64,000 nucleotides of DNA from Corynebacterium sp. J010B-136 (lineage in GTDB: Bacteria > Actinomycetota > Actinomycetes > Mycobacteriales > Mycobacteriaceae), in NCBI RefSeq assembly GCF_002967075.1, contig NZ_PUGE01000005.1, positions 1 through 64,000 on the forward strand. Direction: 5' to 3'. This document shows positions 58,679-64,000 of the stretch, piece after piece. Made by a program: the position numbers and the translations under genes. Every line of letters begins with the position of its first letter. The first letter of the stretch is position 1. A model generated the notes under the pieces. The model made no database searches. It worked only from the letters and a program-made list of their open reading frames with translations, and was not told the origin of the DNA.

Positions 58679-58749
58679 ATCAGTAGTATATGCCCGGATG
58701 TGTAATTGCCGTCTACCGCAAACCACGTTGCGCGGTGAGACTTTAAAGC

Positions 58750-59787
58750 ATGTCCACTGAAATCTCGGCACCTGCTTCAAATGAAGTTCAACCGCGCGCA
58801 CGTGTAATCAAGACGTATGCGCCCGGGCTGCTGCTGTGTCTAGGCGGCGCTATTGTCGCGATGATTTTCAGTTCTTTTGTTCCGGGGCTTAGCGCGATGA
58901 TCGTGGCGATTATCGCCGGGATCGCTCTAACGAACATGACACGGCTTCCCGGCACGTTTTCGCCAGGTATCCAAGTAGCAGCTAAGACTTTGCTGCGGTG
59001 GGGAATCGTGTTTCTGGGACTGAAACTGGTTATCGCAGATGTCCGCGGCCTCGGGCTGCCGATGCTTCTTGTCATTGTCTGCATAGTCTCCGGCGGAATC
59101 ATCGGCACGCTGCTTATCGGACGCCTGCTAAAGATGAAGCCAGCGCAGGTATTGCTCATCGCCTGCGGATTTTCCATCTGCGGCGCGGCGGCCGTCGCGG
59201 GAGTCGAAGGCACAAGCGATGCGGAGGAAGAAGACGTTGTCATCGCCGTCGCGTTGGTGGTGATTTTTGGAACCATCATGATTCCGACCATCCCGTTTCT
59301 CGGTGCCCTTGCCGGTTTAGCCCCGGAAACGATAGGAATGTGGGCCGGTGGATCAATTCACGAGGTTGCCCAAGTCGTTGCCGCCGGAGGCGTCATAGGC
59401 GGTAGCGCTTTGGAAATAGCCGTCGTTGTTAAACTCGCGCGCGTTCTAATGCTAGCTCCAGTCGTATTCATTCTGAGCCTTGCAAAACGTCGTCAAAGTA
59501 GCGGCGTGCAGACTACGGGCAAAGAGAAGCGCCCACCCATAGTCCCGCTGTTTATCATCGGTTTCTTATCGATGGTCCTTCTTCGCTCCACCGTCGACCT
59601 TCCCGAGCCAGTCCTCGCCACCGGCGATTTCTTACAAACAATTCTGCTTGCAACCGCGATGTTTGCTCTCGGGTGCGGGGTGAAAATCCAAAGCCTGCTG
59701 CACGTTGGAGTTCGTCCCTTCATCCTGGCCTTTGCGTCAACAGTGCTCGTCGCAACCATCGCATTTGTAGGCATTGAGCTCGTCTAA
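58750..59787 (+). CDS. YeiH/YadS-type putative sulfate exporter (UPF0324)
   Basis: A 345-residue protein with about ten helices. UPF0324 marks are GIALTNMTRLPGTFSPGIQVAAKTLLRWGIVFLGLKL (quoted in part: LRWGIVFLGLKL), GRLLKMKPAQVLLIACGFSICGAAAV (in part: IACGFSICGAAAV), and the GGSIHEVAQVVAAG motif. Members are controlled by LysR regulators of the CysB/YeiE kind and are thought to export sulfate or sulfonate-like anions. Divergent from the LysR gene. Confidence 0.85.
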   Translation: MSTEISAPASNEVQPRARVIKTYAPGLLLCLGGAIVAMIFSSFVPGLSAMIVAIIAGIALTNMTRLPGTFSPGIQVAAKTLLRWGIVFLGLKLVIADVRGLGLPMLLVIVCIVSGGIIGTLLIGRLLKMKPAQVLLIACGFSICGAAAVAGVEGTSDAEEEDVVIAVALVVIFGTIMIPTIPFLGALAGLAPETIGMWAGGSIHEVAQVVAAGGVIGGSALEIAVVVKLARVLMLAPVVFILSLAKRRQSSGVQTTGKEKRPPIVPLFIIGFLSMVLLRSTVDLPEPVLATGDFLQTILLATAMFALGCGVKIQSLLHVGVRPFILAFASTVLVATIAFVGIELV

Positions 59788-59899
59788 TCGGCGTGCCTGT
59801 GGATAACTTCGCCGTTTGGGTGACGTGTCATGTGAATTACTCGCAGGTTTTTGAACTTGCCCTAGTCGGGGGTTGCACTGTCGTTTTAGTGTCGAAGTC

Positions 59900-61018
59900 A
59901 TGAACGGATATGAATTATTTGAAGCCTTCGACAGAGGTGGCGTGGGTATTCTTCGCGACTTTTACGAGCTATCACCCTACGACGTAGCTACTGACGGACA
60001 CAGACTTTCTACAGCGCAGAAATATGCTCGGCTGGCCAGAGTTTACTTTGGGTCCTGCGACTCGCCGCGTGTGCAGCAAGAGGCTGTCGCACTTGCCGAA
60101 GAGCGCAGGTTGAGCATCGAGTTCTTAGAGATGGTTAATAAACACGCGAAGAATTTGAAAGCGCGTGGTGCCGCGTGGAAGCTCCGTGCAGAACTCATCG
60201 CGTATGAGGGAAGCTACGAAGAAGTCGATGAGCATGGCAAAAAGCGCGTGACCGAAGAAGGCGGTGACAAACCGAAACAAAAAGGCGTACGCGTTGGCCG
60301 CGTAATAGACGGGCTGCGCACCATTAGCATTACCGATACCCAACGCCGGATTACTGATTTAGAAAAGACGCTTGATGCTGGCATCAAGCACGATGAGGAC
60401 CAACCACGCTCCGAAGCCCTTCTAGAGCCATTCTGGGACTTAGTTGAAGGCAACGGCACGGGTCTTATCAAGCCTGAATACCGCACGGTTATCGCTATCG
60501 GCCTCAATGACTCGGCAAAGGTCTTCAGCGGCGAAGGCGACGATGTCAACGTCGGCGCCTCCGACGGCACCACCATGACCGGAGCCGAAATAGTCAACGC
60601 AGCGATGGAAGGCGCACTCGGCGGCAAGCTCTATGTCGGGCTTTTCCACCCCTCCGCCGGGCCGGTCAATCTCTACGAGGCCCGCTTCGCTTCCGACAAG
60701 CTGCGCACCTTGGCCATGGTGGAGAATCTCGTCTGCCCCTGGCCGGACTGCAACGTCCCGGCCGACAGGTGCCAAGTCCACCACATCGAGGCACACAAGA
60801 ATGGCGGCCATACAAAGCCGTCGAACCTGACGATGTTGTGCAAGTACCACAACGGCGTCAACGACGATAACCCCAACCGTCCACGCAAGAAGCGAAAACG
60901 GCCAAGTCGTGGCAGGATGCGACGCCACCGCGGAATAGTCAGGCACTTCACCCCACGTGGAAAACCCGTCGATAACACGCACCCCTTGAGCAGCATGGGA
61001 GCGATGAACCTGATCTAA
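59900..61018 (+). CDS. HNH endonuclease-domain protein
   Basis: A 372-residue protein of the actinobacterial DUF222-HNH type. The N-terminal two-thirds is helical and charged (AEERRLSIEFLEMVNKHAKN). The C-terminal HNH motif reads CPWPDCNVPADRCQVHHIEA, then HTKPSNLTMLCKYHNGVN, with two Cys pairs for zinc and the catalytic HH, N and H. A very basic tail (RPRKKRKRPSRGRMRRHR) should bind DNA. The ATG at 59900 is preferred to a TTG at 59873. Corynebacteria carry many such genes; their role is unknown. Confidence 0.85.
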   Translation: MNGYELFEAFDRGGVGILRDFYELSPYDVATDGHRLSTAQKYARLARVYFGSCDSPRVQQEAVALAEERRLSIEFLEMVNKHAKNLKARGAAWKLRAELIAYEGSYEEVDEHGKKRVTEEGGDKPKQKGVRVGRVIDGLRTISITDTQRRITDLEKTLDAGIKHDEDQPRSEALLEPFWDLVEGNGTGLIKPEYRTVIAIGLNDSAKVFSGEGDDVNVGASDGTTMTGAEIVNAAMEGALGGKLYVGLFHPSAGPVNLYEARFASDKLRTLAMVENLVCPWPDCNVPADRCQVHHIEAHKNGGHTKPSNLTMLCKYHNGVNDDNPNRPRKKRKRPSRGRMRRHRGIVRHFTPRGKPVDNTHPLSSMGAMNLI

Positions 61019-61093
61019 TAACGCATACCCACGCTGAAACTGTGGACCGAAAGGTGGAAGAGAAAATAAACTCAATCGACTAAGGTTGTTGAC

Positions 61094-62104
61094 ATGAACG
61101 CAACTGCAGTTGAAATCATTTCTTCCCGCGCTGTTCCCCTAGGCGGACCACGCGCGATGACGGTTCACCGCACGCTTCCACACCGCCAACGATCGCTCAT
61201 TGGCGCGTGGTGCTTTGTCGATCATTTTGGTCCCGATGATGTGTCAAAGACCGGAGGCATGGACGTTGCGCCGCACCCGCACACTGGGCTGCAGACCGCG
61301 ACGTGGCTATTTACCGGCGAGATTAGCCACATCGATGCCGGGGGCGGACGCGGCTTCGTGCACCCCGGTGAGTTCTATTTGATGACTGCCGGTAATGGCA
61401 TTTCGCATACGGAGACCACCACGGAAAAGACCACGATCTTGCATGGAGTGCAGCTGTGGATTGCGCTGCCGGATTCCACACGTAGTACTGCCGAGCGCGA
61501 CTTGGCTTATTTCAAACCTCCAGTTCCCGAGCTCGATGGCGGTCAGCTCAAAGTGTTTATGGGTGAGCTCATGGGCGCATCTAGCCCAGTGCACTCGCAT
61601 ACCCCGATGGTCGGCGCGGAAATCACTATCGATCCGCGCTCAGAAATCGTGCTTGACCTCAACCCCGAATTTGAACACGGCGTGATCGCAGACTCCGGAA
61701 CCATCGTGGTCGCAGATACCGAGCTGGAAAAGACGCAGATTGGATACACCGGTATCGGTGAAACGCGTCTGCGCATCCGCAACGATTCCGATGACATGGG
61801 TCGCGCACTATTTATCGGCGGTGAACCGCTGCGGGAAGAAATCCTCATGTGGTGGAATTTCATCGGCCGCGACCATGATGAAATCGTGCGTTTTCGCGAC
61901 ACTTGGCAAGCTAGCGAAGGTGAAGACGTTGACGGCCAGTTCGGTTTCGTCGATGGCTACATCGGCCACGGCGGCGTCGGCGAAGATGGCCTGGGCCGCA
62001 ACGCCGATGGCATGACCTGGCTTCCAGCGCCGAATCTTCCCAATGCCCGAATGCGCCCGCGCACTCTCACCGAACCCGTCGCGCGGCCAAACACGAAAAT
62101 CTAA
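61094..62104 (+). CDS. Pirin-family protein (bicupin)
   Basis: A 336-residue pirin. The N-terminal cupin has the metal ligands in VAPHPHTGLQT and ISHTETTTEKT regions, and the C-terminal cupin follows from about residue 180. Bacterial pirins act as quercetinase-like dioxygenases or as partners of pyruvate dehydrogenase. AAGG precedes the ATG. The stop overlaps the convergent protease gene by 4 nt. Confidence 0.88.
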   Translation: MNATAVEIISSRAVPLGGPRAMTVHRTLPHRQRSLIGAWCFVDHFGPDDVSKTGGMDVAPHPHTGLQTATWLFTGEISHIDAGGGRGFVHPGEFYLMTAGNGISHTETTTEKTTILHGVQLWIALPDSTRSTAERDLAYFKPPVPELDGGQLKVFMGELMGASSPVHSHTPMVGAEITIDPRSEIVLDLNPEFEHGVIADSGTIVVADTELEKTQIGYTGIGETRLRIRNDSDDMGRALFIGGEPLREEILMWWNFIGRDHDEIVRFRDTWQASEGEDVDGQFGFVDGYIGHGGVGEDGLGRNADGMTWLPAPNLPNARMRPRTLTEPVARPNTKI

Positions 62105-63006
62105 ACCTTTTGCTTAACTCCGCGCGAGCTAACAAACAACACGACGGCGACTACCGCAAAAATCGCGATGCCAGGAACGCCCATGGGCGCAGCAAGGACG
62201 CGGTCCCAATTATCACCGGTTGCAACAAGCATCGCGGGGAAACCGGCGAGCGCGTTGAAAAATGCGTGCCCAATAGCTGCGGGCAGTACGCTCTGGGAGC
62301 GCAGGCTCAGCCAGCTCAACACCGCGCCGAAGGCAATGCAGAAAGCCGTGAACAGTAGCACCGCCACGGCGCCGGGAATCTGATCACTGAAGTTATAGCC
62401 CGCCGCGATTAACGGTGCGTGCCACAGCCCCCAGATAACGCCAATGAGCAGCACTTGGCGCAGGCGCCCCAGCGGCTCTAAAGCATTTTGCAGCCAACCA
62501 CGCCAGCCGGCTTCTTCACCGAAAGCCATGAGGGCGTTGATAGTAATGCCAGCGATAAACGCCTGGATAACCGTCATGACGATCAACACCGTCGGCGAAA
62601 TATCCGCACCCGCTTCAATCAAAGGCGCACGGGTCTGCGTCATCTCCCAATCAGGATTCAGCCACCCAGCGGCAGTCGCCAGCGCGATCGACGCTGCAAT
62701 CACGCCCACAACCAGCTCAAACCCGATGAATACCGAAGAAACAATCTTCTTCCAGTTACCATTCGCAAAAGATTCCTGGCCCAGCCCGACGGCACTCGTC
62801 CACTTTTCAAAGGTAATAAACCGGCAAACAATGACCGTTGCAATCAGCGGCGTGAACATGCGCAGCGAAATCGGCAGGATAGCCAGCGGATGCGCCAAAC
62901 CCAGAGTGCTTAAAAGAACAGCATCGAGCGCATAAGCAAGCCCGAAAGAAATCAGCACGAAGAAGCCGACGGCTCTCCAATTGACTGCTCGCGTTTCGGT
63001 ATTCAT
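62101..63006 (-). CDS. CPBP-family intramembrane metalloprotease
   Basis: A 301-residue membrane protein with eight or so helices. Active-site motifs are MAFGEEAGWRGWLQNAL (EExxxR), LWGLWHAPLIAAGY (His) and AAIGHAFFNALAG (His, Asn), all intact. It is coupled to the upstream HTH gene by a 1-nt overlap (TAATG), so the HTH protein probably controls it. This is the second CPBP protease of the window, not closely related to that at 2096-2749. Confidence 0.88.
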   Translation of the reverse strand: MNTETRAVNWRAVGFFVLISFGLAYALDAVLLSTLGLAHPLAILPISLRMFTPLIATVIVCRFITFEKWTSAVGLGQESFANGNWKKIVSSVFIGFELVVGVIAASIALATAAGWLNPDWEMTQTRAPLIEAGADISPTVLIVMTVIQAFIAGITINALMAFGEEAGWRGWLQNALEPLGRLRQVLLIGVIWGLWHAPLIAAGYNFSDQIPGAVAVLLFTAFCIAFGAVLSWLSLRSQSVLPAAIGHAFFNALAGFPAMLVATGDNWDRVLAAPMGVPGIAIFAVVAVVLFVSSRGVKQKV

Positions 63007-63668
63007 TAATCTGGCCTTTCTGTTAGTGCCTGGTCAGCGGGCACGAACCACAGTCCAGCCATGCTGCCATCGGTGTTGTAGCTAATGCGTGCAACTAGGT
63101 CGGCGGCTTCGAAGGCGAGGTGTTGTTCGACAACAGTGATGTCATCGGCAAGCCCGATAGCTTCAGCAGGCAGTCGGGTTTCTAACGCACCGCTTATCGA
63201 TGCCACCTGCGCCCACGTCGTGGCCAACCCCTCCGCATCCAAATGCGCGCCGATGACCGGACCCAATTGACCTGCTGCTTCTTCCCAGCGGGATGCGGTC
63301 AGGTCGTCTAAAAATTGCTCCGCCTTGGTTATGGCTTCGCGCTTAGTATCTTCGGTCGGTTTGTTCATCGCTTTTCCTGTCCGAGGGTCAATCGCCGTGC
63401 CAAAACGTTGGAAGGCAGCTTGGCGCGAAATGCCCAGGGCATCTCCGATGGTCTGCCACGTAATTCCACGCTCGCGGGCATCGCTCACCAAGTGCGCCAA
63501 TGCTTCATCGGCGAGCGCCTGCAAAGACCGCGCCGTGGACAGCGCATGGGTGACATCGCTGCGCGAACTTTCCCCGGAAGAGTCGTCTGAGGTGGAGAGT
63601 TCATCGGCAAGCAATGCGACTATGCGCGTGATGTGATCTGCCAGCTCGTGGCCTCGTTGATTGCCCAC
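63006..63668 (-). CDS. HTH protein with a C-terminal DUF3887-like domain
   Basis: A 220-residue protein. Residues about 45-95 form a helix-turn-helix (RGITWQTIGDALGISRQAAFQRFG) of the same type as the small HTH at 6132-6377. Residues about 110-215 form an alpha/beta domain (KAEQFLDDLTASRWEEAAGQL) like DUF3887/SnoaL-type sensors. It starts with GTG, and a TTGACA box lies about 40 nt upstream, leaving room for a near-leaderless mRNA. The start codon lies inside one arm of an 11-bp inverted repeat. Likely an autoregulator that also controls the coupled protease. Confidence 0.82.
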   Translation of the reverse strand: MGNQRGHELADHITRIVALLADELSTSDDSSGESSRSDVTHALSTARSLQALADEALAHLVSDARERGITWQTIGDALGISRQAAFQRFGTAIDPRTGKAMNKPTEDTKREAITKAEQFLDDLTASRWEEAAGQLGPVIGAHLDAEGLATTWAQVASISGALETRLPAEAIGLADDITVVEQHLAFEAADLVARISYNTDGSMAGLWFVPADQALTERPD

Positions 63669-63720
63669 GTGTCAAGTCTGCCTTTACAACAAATGCTTTG
63701 TCAAGGAAAACTTGACACGT
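63667..63720. repeat. Inverted repeat at the HTH gene start, candidate operator
   Basis: ACGTGTCAAGT (63667-63677) and ACTTGACACGT (63710-63720) are perfect inverted 11-mers, 32 nt apart. One arm overlaps the GTG start at 63668. A further TTGACA lies in between (minus strand, near 63700) and may be the -35 box. Both arms contain TTGACA, as do the direct repeats before the related HTH at 6132. Confidence 0.55.
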
Positions 63721-63724
63721 CCCG

Positions 63725-64000
63725 TCACCAGAGACCGATGAGGTTCATCCAACCCATGCCGACGAAGATCCAGATAGCCAAAGAAATCACGCCCGCGACA
63801 AGACCCACGCCCCACCATTGCGCGACGGAGTTGTACTTCATTCCGAACAGCGTCGGCGATGCGCCACCTGCGTAATGGGTCAACGACTGGAAGATATTCG
63901 AGCAGTAAGCGAAGATCAGCGCGGACAATAGCGGCGGTGCGCCGAGTGCGAGTGCCGCGCCGAGGAAGGCGATGTACATCGCGGAAATATGCGCGGTAGC
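63725..64000 (-). CDS. C-terminal part of a DASS-family (sodium:dicarboxylate/sulfate) symporter, cut by the window edge
   Basis: The last 91 residues are visible; the start lies beyond position 64000. They hold the end of a transport domain, with LTHYAGGASPTLFGMKYNS (the second SNT-like/GGxSP region of CitT-type carriers) and a final helix pair (WGVGLVAGVISLAIWIFVGM). Family members import di- or tricarboxylates or sulfate with Na+. It lies upstream of the HTH gene in the same direction, 56 bp away, across the inverted repeat. Confidence 0.8.
   Translation of the reverse strand, partial: ATAHISAMYIAFLGAALALGAPPLLSALIFAYCSNIFQSLTHYAGGASPTLFGMKYNSVAQWWGVGLVAGVISLAIWIFVGMGWMNLIGLW

Noticed and set aside
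1-64000. CRISPR arrays, tRNA and rRNA genes
   Set aside because: I saw no regularly spaced repeats and no cloverleaf or rRNA sequence on either strand, though a covariance-model scan was not possible.

Overview
The window looks like a chromosomal segment of a Corynebacterium-type actinobacterium. The reasons are a copper locus with an actinobacterial CueP, an IS256/IS1249-type insertion sequence, a thiamine-salvage locus under TPP riboswitches, a parS-like 14-mer, and moderate-GC core genes of corynebacterial style. The genus is inferred from protein character only. Positions 1 to about 12.6 kb are visibly richer in GC and full of broken genes, and look like an imported patch from another high-GC actinobacterium.

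Region by region. 1-12.7 kb, accessory: an IS3-family remnant joined to the tail of a MobF-type relaxase; a TetR/CPBP-protease divergent pair; a run of rightward genes (membrane protein, winged-helix regulator and a broken regulator paralogue, GNAT-SnoaL fusion, histidine phosphatase, HTH plus Clp-N/START pair, truncated ABC exporter); a chimeric junction; and a two-gene unit made of a 55-aa protein and a Rad50/SMC-like ATPase. 12.72-14.22 kb is an IS256/IS1249-type element with an 8-bp target duplication and a frameshifted transposase. Next to it lies an AT-richer gene for a HEPN (ApeA-like) protein.

17.0-26.2 kb is a complete trans-4-hydroxy-L-proline catabolic locus. It holds an epimerase, a three-subunit D-hydroxyproline dehydrogenase, a DapA-family deaminase, alpha-ketoglutarate semialdehyde dehydrogenase, an AGCS symporter and a GntR regulator. 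An identical 15-bp motif stands before both catabolic transcription units. 26.4-28.5 kb is a dead 5'-nucleotidase gene. 28.6-34.6 kb is a leftward catabolic operon of unknown substrate (two membrane proteins, M20 amidohydrolase, ALDH, beta-hydroxyacid dehydrogenase) beside an RpiR regulator. 35.0-36.5 kb is a scar: a degenerate IS3 element flanked by the 3' stubs of two other genes, a threonine aldolase and a hydroxyproline epimerase, both of which have intact paralogues in the window.

36.5-41.8 kb encodes amine uptake and oxidation (amidohydrolase with a frameshifted tail, flavin amine oxidase, APC permease, TetR). 42.9-46.4 kb is copper resistance (DUF1541 lipoprotein, CopB-type ATPase, CueP) around a CsoR-like palindrome. 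48.1-48.9 kb is a toxin-antitoxin pair. 49.0-55.5 kb is thiamine salvage in two convergent operons, thiM-thiE-thiYXZ and thiD-tenA-tenA, each with its own TPP riboswitch.

55.6-57.1 kb holds a ChaA-type antiporter and an overlooked 59-aa membrane protein. Each is preceded by a two-hairpin leader. The chaA leader has two GGACGACC hairpins, as in guanidine-II (mini-ykkC) riboswitches; the other is a clear paralogue whose loops have drifted. This is the most unusual regulatory structure in the window. 57.2-64.0 kb is ordinary core (LysR/YeiH pair, HNH protein, pirin, CPBP protease with an HTH regulator, and the C-terminus of a DASS-type symporter cut by the window edge).
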